64,000 bases of DNA from Burhinus oedicnemus (Eukaryota > Chordata > Aves > Charadriiformes > Burhinidae): positions 2,066,013 through 2,130,012 of the forward strand of contig VFFE01009182.1 in NCBI GenBank assembly GCA_008921705.1. The letters run 5' to 3'. The notes below the pieces were generated by a model, which ran no database searches, was not told the DNA's origin, and saw only the letters and a program-made list of their open reading frames with translations. Position 1 is the first letter of the stretch. Each line of letters starts with the position of its first letter. Shown here piece by piece: positions 27,130 to 37,500 of the stretch. The position numbers were made by a program, and so were the translations under genes.

Positions 27130-27900
27130 AAAATGTAAAACTCCGTCAAAGGGAGGAATCTATCTGTTTCCACAAGTCCCATGGTGATTAGTTTGGCCCT
27201 AATTAACAGCAGCTTTCTAAAGTGAGAGATAATTGCTGGCACACATAATGTAGATTTCAATAGCTAAAATGAGCAATAACGAATATTCACTTTGAAGCTT
27301 GCCTGACAGAGTGCTTAGACTACAAAAAGTTAAAGAAGTACCTTGAATATAGCTGATAAATGAGATTCCTTTACTGTCCTCCACTTTCCATCAGTATTTA
27401 AGCACTATCACGTTTAATGCTTCAGGTCTGGAGCTTTGTCTCTTAAAGTCAGAGATTTATGGCGAGTGAGAAATGTCCATATTAAAAAGGTAAAAGGAGA
27501 TTCAGATTATATCCTTTTCTGACCATTATAATTAATAGCTGGATCTTCAGTTGTAACTAATTGAACGGAGGTCAGTGGGTTGCCATGGTAATGTCCTAGC
27601 CAAGCAGTTTTACCCATTTTCCAGTCTACTGCCCCTTTGCATAACTGCAAGTTATAAAATGTTTTAATTGCAAGATTTGCAAATGATGCAACATCTGGGC
27701 TACAGATTTACATATAAAGGCAGAAGATTAATGGGATTATTAACATATCTGTGCAAACCCTTGAAGTGCTGAATATAATTACAGAATACCAGCATTTTCA
27801 CTGATCATCTGTGTGATGTGTTGGAAACCCCTACAATTCAGGAAGAAAATTTCAGATGTGTATTTTTCTTCCGCTATGCCACTAGTAATTAGAAGAAGTG
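27130..27900. promoter_or_regulatory. Possible conserved regulatory element with RFX-type X-box
   Basis: This stretch is dense in motifs typical of developmental enhancers. GTTGCCATGGTAAT (27579-27592) is close to the palindromic RFX X-box. ATTTGCAAAT (27675-27684) is a palindromic octamer-like site, followed by ATGATGCAA. Several TAATTG/TTAATT homeodomain-type cores occur (for example at about 27530-27560 and 27664). The coding potential is nil. Motif density alone is weak evidence; cross-species conservation was not testable. Confidence 0.25.
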
Positions 27901-29384
27901 TCATACTACAGCTGTCTTGGAATAATAGAGAAATATCTTTAGTCACTTCACCAAACCAACAATATAACTTTTTTACTTATACTATCGTTTCATTTGATTA
28001 GGTTAGAAAAAAAGTCTTAAAATTCTGGTGAGCTATTTTGACCTCATTGTTCCAAAACCAGACACCACAGGTAGCAAACAACCAGCCCTCCACTCTGTGT
28101 ATATATAAACATATTTTAAAAAATAGAATTTGCTACTTACTAACCAAAATAAAAGGATTCCCTGAAAAAGTCACCAACATATACAAGTGGGATTCTAACA
28201 TCACTCAAGAATCCTACAGTAGTTGCATGAGAATAATAAAATGATCTATTAAAAAAAAAAAAGAAAATTTGTATACACTGTTAGAAATACCAACTGTGAA
28301 GTTAATGTATTTATATCCTGATGGACCGAAGAAAGTATAGGCTTGCACTCCAGTTGTCCTTCGGTATGGCAAAAGAGCCAAGATCTCCCTTGTCATGAAA
28401 GCTACAGATTCTGTTCCTCTGCAAAACCAGCGCAAAACTGGTTCTCCTTTTGTCAGAATGCAACAGAGTGGTCATGCAAAAGGTACAAATTGCTACCAAA
28501 AACATCTCAAAGGCAGTGGTAATTAGATGTCTCGCCATCCAACTTTCCCTTCAGCTATTGAAGGACTCTGGGCAAAATTTTCAACAGAAACCACATGATT
28601 TAGGAATCCAATTTTCATTATTAGAAATGGCTTAGATAATGAAATCATTCTGATTTAGCTTCCTAAATAACTTTAATGTTTTTTTATTCAATAGTCAATT
28701 TAAAAAGTATAAAATTCAAGGCTCAGCTCTGCAACAGCTTCAATTTTGGGGTACTATGAACTCAGATCTATTTAAAGTATAGCTGGAGAACTTGTGCTGG
28801 TATGCAAAATATATTGTCTGTAGCAGATTTGTAATGGGACTTACCATATACATTGGAAAGATTTTTTCCATGCTTACTGACACTAAAACTATAGGGCTAA
28901 GAGCAATATTTCTACCCAATTTACAGATTACGGCTTTTAAAATATTTTCCACCCATATGACTTTACATAAATGCCTTCTAATACCAACTCATCATAATGC
29001 AAGAGCTAGTCATTTATACTGAGGTAAATTTAGAATCACTTCTGAAAAGTTTGAGGTGGCCTCAGATTTACTAAGTTATCAACTACTTTTGTCTTGGTAC
29101 ATTGTCTTTGTGAGGGACATATAATCACTCTGTTCCCCACATCTGCAAAACAGTCCCCTTTCACCCTCCTGAGTAGAGAAATCTTCTCACTCTCACGTAT
29201 TTCTTTGACAAAAATTCCAGGATATAGTACATAACATGTTTTTTCTAGATTTTCAAAAGGAATAACTTAATAACTTCTGGACCTACAGAATAATGGAACA
29301 ATTTTAAATTTTCTGAAATGCCCACTCAAAATTATCCCACAGATGTAGTAGTCACGACTTTTGGAGATTTCTCTGATTTCAATA
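27901..29384. other. Unique non-coding sequence left of the LTR
   Basis: No gene recognised; short frames on both strands are unconvincing. The last five bases, CAATA (29380-29384), form the apparent target-site duplication flanking the LTR. Confidence 0.5.
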
Positions 29385-29546
29385 TGTGGTGGGCTGTCCA
29401 CCAAAGCCAATCTATCACTCCTCTCCCCAGATGGACAAGGGAGAGAAAATATAACAAAAGGCTCGTGGGTCGAGATAAGGACAGGGAGAGATCACTAAGC
29501 AATTACCGTCACAGGCAAAACACTCAACTTGGGGAAATCAGTTTAA

Positions 29547-29552
29547 TTTATT
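29547..29552 (-). promoter_or_regulatory. LTR polyadenylation signal AATAAA
   Basis: The minus strand reads GGTAATAAATTAAAC here, with AATAAA about 165 bp before the 3' end of the LTR, where a retroviral poly(A) signal would be expected. Confidence 0.55.
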
Positions 29553-29641
29553 ACCAATCAAATCAGAGTAGGATAATGAGAAATAAAAAACAAATCTTAA
29601 AACATCTTCCCCCCAGCCCTCCCTTCTTCTCAGGCTCAACT

Positions 29642-30043
29642 TCACTCCCAAATTCTCCATCTCATCCCTCCGAGAGGTGCAGGGGGACGGACAATGGGGA
29701 TTGCAGTCAGTTCATCATACGTTGTCTCTGCTGCTCCTTCCTCCTCGGGGGAAGGACTCCTCACACTCTTCCCCTGCTGCAGCGTGGGGTCCCTCCCACA
29801 AGAGACAGTCCTCCATGAACTTCTCCAATGTGAGTCCTTCCATGGGGTGCAGTCCTTCAGGAACAGACGGCTCCAGCATGGGTCCCACACAGGGTCACAA
29901 GTCCTGCCAGAAAACCTGCTCCAGCATGGGCTCCTCTCTCTCCACGGATCCACAAGTCCTATCAGGAGCCTGCTCCAGTGCAGGCTTCCCACAGGGTCAC
30001 AGCCTTCAGGCTCATCCACATGCTCCAGTGTGGGGTCCTCCAT
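29642..30043 (-). other. Open frame within the LTR, repeat-derived, function unknown
   Basis: A 133-codon open frame runs in the sense direction of the LTR, between its TATA-like box and its poly(A) signal. The predicted product is rich in Trp, Arg, Pro and Ser. It contains three WSR motifs (residues about 23-25, 41-43, 57-59) spaced 16-18 residues apart, reflecting the underlying DNA minisatellite. The C-terminal part is acidic then proline-rich. No signal peptide, membrane segment or known retroviral domain is visible. Because it follows a repeated GC-rich DNA unit, stop codons are rare by composition, and it may well not be translated. Confidence 0.35.
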
Positions 30044-30145
30044 GGGCTACAGGTGGATATCTGCCCCACCGTTAACCTCCATGGGATGCAGGGGGACAGC
30101 CTGTCTCCATGGTCTCCTCCACAGGCTGTAGGGGGATCGCTGCTA
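29777..30145. repeat. Degenerate 40-55-bp tandem repeat inside the LTR
   Basis: Roughly seven diverged units share a core such as CTGCTCCAGYRTGGGTCC followed by a C-rich junction and A(Y)GGG. Cores are visible near 29780, 29825, 29870, 29920, 29970 and 30025. It is an integral part of this LTR type, not an independent satellite. Confidence 0.6.
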
Positions 30146-30265
30146 CGGTACTTGGAGTACCTCCTCTCCCTCCTTCTTCACTGACCCTGGGGTCTGCAGA
30201 GTTGTTTCACATGTTCTCACTCCTCTCTCTGCTGCTGTTGTTCCCCACAGGTTTTTTTCCTTCTT

Positions 30266-30274
30266 CTTAAATAA
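30266..30274 (-). promoter_or_regulatory. TATA-like box of the LTR
   Basis: The minus strand reads TTATTTAAG, about 180 bp after the LTR's 5' end, which fits the U3 promoter position. Activity is not known. Confidence 0.45.
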
Positions 30275-30453
30275 GTTATCACAGAGGTGCTACCACTGTT
30301 GCTGATGGGCTCGGCCTTGGCCACAAGTGGGTCTGTCTTGGAGCCGGCTGGCATTAGCTCTACTGGACATAGGGGAAGCTTCTAGCAGCTTCTCACAGAA
30401 GCCAACCCTGTAACCCTCCTGCCACCAAAACCTTGCCAGGCAAACCCAATACA

Positions 30454-30789
30454 CAGTATATTGGTACCATAATTGCTTTAATTAAATCCAGACAGTGCAA
30501 TTTTCTCCTGTATAGTCCTTGGTAACACAGCCAAACTGTAATCTTCAAAATCAGTTGATGTTTATGTGAACAGGTACAAAGTTCAGGAAGAGAAATTAGA
30601 TGAAAACAGAGTGAAAAAAAAATGTGTTCTCTATTAAAATAATAGAGATGAATGAAAATTATAAGAGTAACTCTAAAAATAGCTGTAAAAATAATTGCCA
30701 AAAGATCTAAGAGCTAGCTAAAGTGATGTAAAGAATCCTGTACATATGTAGTTGTGCTCACATAGTGATGGACTGTGCAGTCATGAAAA
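30454..30789. other. Unique spacer between the LTR and CR1
   Basis: About 336 bp with no recognisable element. It begins with the CAGTA copy of the target-site duplication. Confidence 0.55.
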
Positions 30790-31969
30790 GACCCATGATG
30801 GGAGTTACAGTGTTGGTGGATAAGGGAAGAGCAACTGATATCATTTACCACACAACAACCGTATCTGTAAATTGGAGAGACATGGATTTGATGGACGGAC
30901 CACTTGGTGGATAAGGAATTAGCTGGATGGCAGCAATCAAAGAGTTGTGGTCAACGGCTCAAGATTCAAGTGGCAATCAGTGAGGAGTGGCGTTCCTCAG
31001 GGGTTGGTACTGGGTCCAGTACTGTTTAACATCTTTGTTGGTGACATGGACAGTGGGACTGAGTGCATCCTCAGCATATCTGTCGACAACACCACACTGT
31101 ATGGTGCAGTTGACACGCTGGAGGGATGGGATACCATCCAGAGGGACCTGGATAGGCTTGAGAGGTGGGCCCATGCAAATCTCATGAAGTTCAACAAGGC
31201 CAAGTGAAAGGTCCTGCACATGTGTCAGGGCAATCCCAAGCACAAATACAGGCTGGCCAGAGAATGGATTGAGAATACCCTGAGAAGAAGGACTTGGGGG
31301 TGTTGGTTGATGAGAACCTCAACACAAGCCAGCAATGCGCTCTCGCAGCCCAAAAAGCCAATGGCATCCTGGGCTGCATCAAAAGAAGTGTGGCCAGCAG
31401 GTTAAGGGAGGTGATTCTGCACCTCTACTCTGCTCTCGTGAGACCCCACCTGGACTACTATGTCCAGCTCTGGTACCCTCAACATAAGAAGGACATGGAC
31501 CTGTTGGAGCGAGTCTAGAGGAGGGCCACAATGATGATCAGAGAGTTGGAGCCCCTCTGCTATGAAGACAGGCTGAGAGAGTTGGGATTGTTCCACCTGG
31601 AGAAGAGAAGGCTCTGGGGAGGCCTAATAGCAGCCTTCCAGTACTTAAAGGAGGCCTACAGGAAAGATGGGGAGGGACTCTTGATCAGGGAGTGTAGTGA
31701 TAGGATGAGGGGTAATGGTTTTAAACTGAAAGAAGATAGATTTAGATTAGATATTAAGAAGAAATTCTTTACTTTGAGGGTGGTGAGACACTGGAACAGG
31801 TTGCCCAGGGAAGTTGTGGAGGCCTCATTCCTGAAGGTGTTCAAGGGCAGGCTGGATGGGGCTTTGAGCAACCGGGTCTGGTAGAAGGTGTCCCTGCCCA
31901 TGGCAGGGGGCTTGGAACTAGATGATCTTTAAGCTCCCTTCCAACCCAAACCATTCTATGATTTTATGG
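30790..31969 (+). mobile_element. CR1 LINE, 5'-truncated dead reverse-transcriptase fragment
   Basis: This is the 3' part of a chicken-repeat-1 type non-LTR retrotransposon. Coding remnants show the reverse-transcriptase block around GVPQG (30989-31003) and the conserved C-terminal region, including [30 protein letters not shown] and the terminal HWNRLPREVV. The frame ends at a TAG (31882-31884), followed by the CR1 3' UTR (CCCTGCCCATGGCAGGGGGC) and a degenerate ATTCTATG tail. Lesions are clear. The catalytic FADD-type motif reads VDN at 31082-31090. There is a TGA at 31205-31207 and an apparent 1-bp deletion near 31271-31280 that shifts the frame. A TAG lies at 31516-31518. About 35 bp normally encoding the preceding catalytic Asp motif seem missing near 30846-30853, judged from memory of the family. 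Left edge approximate. Confidence 0.9.
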
Positions 31970-34319
31970 AAGAAACATATGCCTGTGAGTAGCCTCCATA
32001 TAATCTGCACCTTTTTTTTTGAGCTAAATTCTTTTATCTCCCCAATTAGTTGTGCAATTCAACACGAAGTCTAAATGCTGCAGCTGCAAGTAGATTATAG
32101 GAGTCTTATTTATATGGTATATCTAGAGACCTAAGTGTTCTTAATTCTCTATAAAAAAGGTAAAGATGTGGTATGTCTCCCAAAAAAACACAAAACCCAC
32201 TTTAAGTATGACCAGATAAGACACATCCTCTTCCACCTTAAAGAGCCAGCCAGGATATGTTCCAGCAGATGGGACAAATGTGGCAGATGAAAATAAACAA
32301 CACAAAAACCCAAACCAAAACAAAAAAGCCCCAAACCCAGCAACAAAAGAAACCCAGCTCCAAGGCATGCTTTTTTACACTGTGCATCTCTGAGGGTGGT
32401 ACAGGAATGTCTTGCTTCTGACACAGAGCCCAAAGCAAAATACAGACCGTAATTATCTTGATGATTTATTCTTTTGCTAGACTTTTAAATCAGAAAATAG
32501 AACCCTACTGAGAAGGCAAGAGTCCAGATCCCATACTGATGTGTCCATATTAAAAATAGAATCTTCTCACTGAGAAAGTGATGGACTGAGTACCTTCTAC
32601 CTACCTCCACCTCAATGTGAGGATTTCGGCAGGTTCTCTATCCTGCTAATCATCAAGTCAGAAATCATTATGGGATCTAATAAATTGTTTATAACCAAAA
32701 GGGTTCCAAAATTAAACTAAAAATGTAAGAAAGGGAGGAAAACCAGAGAAATAGTACAAAAATCTGCAGTATACAGAACGTAGTCTTACACTCCTGCATT
32801 TTAATTTTTGAATGCTTATTGAGACATCTGGAAATCATGTTTGTGGTATCTGAAGCTTGGCATTGAAGCATCAAAATAAAGAGAAACTATGGAAGATGTG
32901 TGGCTTAATGGCTTAAGTACCTTTATCCAATAATTCCCCCACACAAAACTTTCTCTTCTCACCAAAAATGAAGTTTGCTTGTTATCTTTACTTGAATGCA
33001 CTGTAGGTTGTTTTACCATTTTCAGTTAAATGAAAGAACTAATATGGGAATATTGGGGGGGGGGGGTTGTGGAAATTATGTGTGCATGACACTGATGCTA
33101 TTTAAATGGTATTTAAGTACTCAAGCTTTTGGGTTTCTCACTTTACTTTTGAAACTCTTTTAAAATTACATATCATAAATGAATCCTAATCTTACGCACC
33201 CAAGATTTTCTTGATAAGATTATCTTTCATAGATTATTTTTTCATGTTCTCTTACAATGTTTTATTACAGGAATAATTACAAAAAAGAATGATTAATAAA
33301 ATATCCCTATTCTCCCACTGGCATTTCTGGCCTCATCAAAAGTGTCATTTTTTTGCATAATAGACTGACTCACACTTCAAGTGTGAAGCAACACTTGAAA
33401 TTACCCATGCACATACTGATACATGTCCATATGTTTTTCCATCATTTCTCAAACAATAAGCCAAGGGCAAAAAACCTGCAGTCTAGGAAACCTTCTAGAC
33501 TAATTCTTACATGTTTATATTCCAACAATTGTTTGTTCCACATCACTTAGTATCACTAGATAATAAGTAGTATACAAAGAGTATCTCCAAACCCATACTT
33601 AACAGCATACTGTAACAGTTTTAAAAAATGTACGAAGTGTAACAAAAGATGCAAGAAAGTTAATTATTTTGCTCCATGTGTAATTTAGACTTTGGATTCT
33701 TCATGATGTATTAAGAATTGGTGGTTATGTACTTCACGCTACTTAGCGTCAGCTGAAAGTGACAGGATAAAGAAATCCAACAGAAAAAAAAGGATAAAAA
33801 TATCTACCCCATCACCTAGTACAGGAACTTCAGTGAAGCAATAGATGCAGGCTGGCTTTAGACTCTAATGGGATTGGAAAATAATCTTGTCTATTTACAT
33901 TTATCTAATACCATGCTTGCTGGGTATCTAATAGGTGAGGTGTGATATTTAATGATGTAGCAGTAAACATACCGAAAAGTCAATTTTAACATTCCCTTAC
34001 CAAAGGAACAGCTGGCAGTACAATATCATGAAAAATACACTCAAAGCACATTTTATTTTTAAGCAGGCTATTTCAAGAGAACAGAAACAAACCAAGATTA
34101 AAATTAAATAGTGAATCAAAAGTTGAGAACATGGACCATACATCAGTGTCCTACGTATTAATTGGGAAAATTCATTTACTCTTAAGAGGCCCCACAACAG
34201 ATTATAATGCTTCCTTAACCCCATGTCTCATCCTGGTTTTCTGGAGGAGCATTTGCTAATTACAGTTCACAGTTCAACAGCTTGGCTGATTTGCCATGAG
34301 TCCATGAGTGCTGATTTTC
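31970..34319. other. Unique sequence with A/C-rich low-complexity tract
   Basis: No gene recognised. Positions 32283-32352 are an A/C-rich low-complexity tract (repeated AAACCC/AACAAAA steps), common in bird DNA. It creates spurious minus-strand frames rich in Phe, Leu and Gly, which I reject as genes. Confidence 0.55.
33055..33066. repeat. Poly-G run (12)
   Basis: Twelve consecutive G, preceded by ATATT and followed by TTGTGG. Its length is likely unreliable in short-read data. Confidence 0.85.
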
Positions 34320-34580
34320 ACAAGCATTGCGAGGAAACCCGTCAGTGAGCAGCTTGAAGCACACGTTTCCACCCAAAGCGGGCTGGAGGAAACCCATGAT
34401 CTGGCCACACACGGGTTTGAAGGCAGCAAGGCTGCCCCAGCCCCATGCCTTTGGCCTCCCCCTTTTTCCCTTCCTCTCCCTGCAGCAGGCCCAGCACCTC
34501 TCTCCTTAGGGCCGAGGCACCAAGACGAGGGGGAGGTGACCCTTCAGTATGTCTTTAAACCCCTCCTGCAGCTTTTTCCA
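34320..34580. other. Small GC-rich, CpG-containing islet
   Basis: Seven CpGs between about 34329 and 34527 and a C/T-rich centre (34440-34500) stand out from the AT-rich surroundings. A 95-codon + frame (34308-34595) crosses it but shows no recognisable domain; it is Pro/Leu-rich, as GC-rich DNA tends to give. It could be a regulatory islet or an unrecognised exon. Confidence 0.25.
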
Positions 34581-37500
34581 CATTGCCTTAATTAAGCTTC
34601 TGGTTGTGCTGTACCTCCTCTGATGACTTTATTCTCTAGGGCACCCATCCCAGAAAATTCAAATTTCACCTGTGCTGGCACGCAAATCTCATAAAGCAGC
34701 ATACACTTCATACGCTGCATAATTGTACATTGTGTAGGAGAAAAGTTGCTGCAGGTGCTAGTAATCCTTTCATAAAAATGGGAGTCACTGCAAAATTAGA
34801 AAAAATATCCAGCAGTGTTTTGCAGGTAGTATAGACTAAGTCAGAAGTTAGAGGGACTTGAGGTGAGAAGGAATCACAATGTTTGAAGACTAGAAATGGA
34901 AATAGCTGGGAAAAAAACATCTTTATCTGAAAAAATTGTTTAAAGCAAGAATGATGATTCAGGAGAAATTTTTATTTCTTCCAGCAGTTTGTCCATTCCT
35001 GTTCAGTTATTTCCCAAGGAAAGAACCAGCTACCACCAAAGATAGAGGTGAAAAGGTTCATATCTAGCAGCTGAAAAAATTCCCTACAGTTCTCACATAT
35101 GGGAATCTGCTCTGGCGTGCAGTTGTGAACGTTAACTGATAAAAAAAAAATAAAAGAGAGAGAGAGAATAAAATACACAGAAGACTTTTGTAGTCACAAC
35201 AGGATGGGCAGCAGCAATATCCTCTGAACTGCTGACTGAAAAGAAAGACAACTATGAAATATTTCTGAAAAATGTTAGCTCTTTATATTTAAGACTGACT
35301 ATACCTCATCTGAATAGTCATTTACTGGAAAACTATCAGCCTTGATTCAAGATTTTCCAGAAGCTTACTGACAATGGGTCATGTACAATACAAGCATTCA
35401 AGCATTAAAAAAAAAAAAAAAAAGGAACGCAAAGGAAACTGGAAAACAGCTGTCCTGAGGAATACGTATGAGCAAAGTACAGCTTTATAATATCAGAATA
35501 TTTAGGGGTTTTAGATTCTGTTTCTGTGCATCACAAGATTACGAGTGTTATCCTTATAGTCTGAAACTGGCCTATATGTAATAGTCACTTTCTTACACAC
35601 AACAATAAAACACACTCAGCAAAATAGATCAATAAAGAAGATGATGCAGATCTCACGGTTACAGCTAAGAAAAACCTTGTGAACTCTAACTTTGGCCACA
35701 AAATTCTGCTCTTTGCATGACCTAAGCCATAGACTTTCAAAATATACACCCCTACAAAAGCGCATGATTTCTGTTCTGGGGACAATAGCTATTTTTATAA
35801 CCCATTTGGGAGAATCATGCAAGTCATGAAAAATCTGTCCTTGATTTTCAGAGAAAAAAAAACCCCAACATTTACATAGTCTACTAATCCCCTATATTTT
35901 AAGTTTGGCATCTTAAAATTGTCATTTATCAAACTGCTAGGTTTTTCACCAAAGTGGTGCAAGACAGACTACATCCATGCCTGGATTGTCATGTCTGCTT
36001 CAGTCTCCTGTTCTAAAACTGGTTTTATTTTGGCTAAGAATGTTGACCTACAATGAAACCATAGAGTATGTGTATTTGGTGTAGGACAATGCTGTTATGA
36101 TCTCATTTGTCATTGGGTGTATCAGTACATGCATGCCCATGTGCTCCTACTTGCATGTAAGCCAAGTAAAGGAACTTCTCTATATAACTGTTTTGTTAGG
36201 TATGTAAAGGAAGTATTTGTGCATGTTGCAGTGTCCAGCATTTAACAAGCAATGTACAGACACATCTATAACATCAGGATAACAATTGCCTCACGGGGTC
36301 AGTGCAGTATATTGTCTCCCACAACAGATGATACAGATGATATAGAGGAAACTCTTATCCATTATTACAAAACGCTTTTGTGTACATAGTGGTCTAGACT
36401 TCTTTTAAAATCAATGGAGGCATTTAAAAGGGGGCAAGTAAATTGATCTTGTGCCTCTGGAAGTGCCCATTTATCCCTGTTGACTAGAAGCGAACTTTAG
36501 GTAACCAGCTCGGACATAGACATCCAGGTTGTAGACTTGTAAAACTAGGTTAGAGGAATCCCACCCAGGACACTTAGATATAGTCAGCTTTACCATATAC
36601 ATTTTCTAATCCACAGTGTATATTAAAGTTTGGTCATGCTCCTTTCCCTAAAGGTAGAGTGCAAATTATTTTGTTTTAAATCCCTAGTGAGACTCCAGTT
36701 ACAAGTAATTAAAGTTCACGTTACAATCTCATAAATGATAATGAAATTTGAAGGCAGAATAAAATTAAGCAATATTGGGAATGTAATAATCAGACTGCTT
36801 GTAAAATTTATGAGATGGAAAAGAAAAAAACAGGCCATAGTGTAGCATCAGGGGTTAAAAAAATCGAAATATCCCAAACTATTTTTTGGGGTGGAGGAGA
36901 GAAGAAAGCCCTGTTTTTAATTCTTACATCATGCAGCACTGAACAAGCAGCACACATAAATATGACCTCAACATAATGACTACACCTGGACAGTGCAGTG
37001 CAGTACTCCCCCATGACAGGTAATTTCTTTATCATTACAAATTATCTGGGGTAGGAGTTCTTATTAAAAAAATGTCTAGAGTAGGGTTTCTTTTTTTCTG
37101 GTTTGGGTGTTGTTTTGTTTGGCATTTTTTTTAATCATTCCTCAGAAGCACTAGTGGAGAGTCAGCAATATTGCCAGGTGGGAAGACAGTTCTGCACTCA
37201 AGTGCAGCAATGTATTATACTTTACATCTGCAAAGAACATGTTCTCAAAACATTCTTTTCAGTTAGAGCTTCTTTAGTCCTTTTTTGAATAAGAACTCAT
37301 TCCTGAAAGAGGTCTTAGTGCCTTTCATTGAATGCAATTATATTTGATATCTGATCAACTTACTCTTTCTCAAACACCATTTCTAGTTACTGTTACTTGA
37401 CAGTTTATCTACACGCTTCTCTTCCAGTGTGGATTAAAACATTTCAATTTTAATATATTTTAAATTCCATAATGAGATCCATTTGAGATGGTGGCGAGCA

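Larger units (their letters stand above)
29385..30453 (-). mobile_element. Solo LTR of an avian endogenous retrovirus, ERVL-like
   Basis: A 1069-bp block begins TGTGGTGGG and ends CCCAATACA on the + strand, so it has the TG...CA ends of a retroviral LTR. I recognise its body as a high-copy long LTR of bird genomes. It is flanked by CAATA (29380-29384) and CAGTA (30454-30458), an imperfect 5-bp target-site duplication with one transition; 5 bp favours ERVL-type integration. A TATA-like box and an AATAAA signal both read correctly on the minus strand, giving the orientation. No primer-binding site or polypurine tract adjoins either end and no gag, pol or env remnant is nearby, so it is a solo LTR left by recombination between two LTRs. 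The exact Repbase family is not certain. Confidence 0.8.

Noticed and set aside
29318..29818. Longest + strand open frame, 166 codons
   Set aside because: It starts outside and runs antisense through the LTR; its openness comes from LTR composition and it crosses the element boundary, so it is not a gene.
30454..30789. Possible retroviral internal sequence next to the LTR
   Set aside because: No polypurine tract, primer-binding site or gag/pol/env-like coding remnant is seen on either side.
32141..32438. Three overlapping minus frames rich in Phe, Leu, Gly and Cys
   Set aside because: They are translations of an A/C-rich low-complexity tract.
35407..35423. Poly-A (17) as a retrocopy tail
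   Set aside because: No AATAAA at the right distance, no upstream coding remnant and no flanking duplication.
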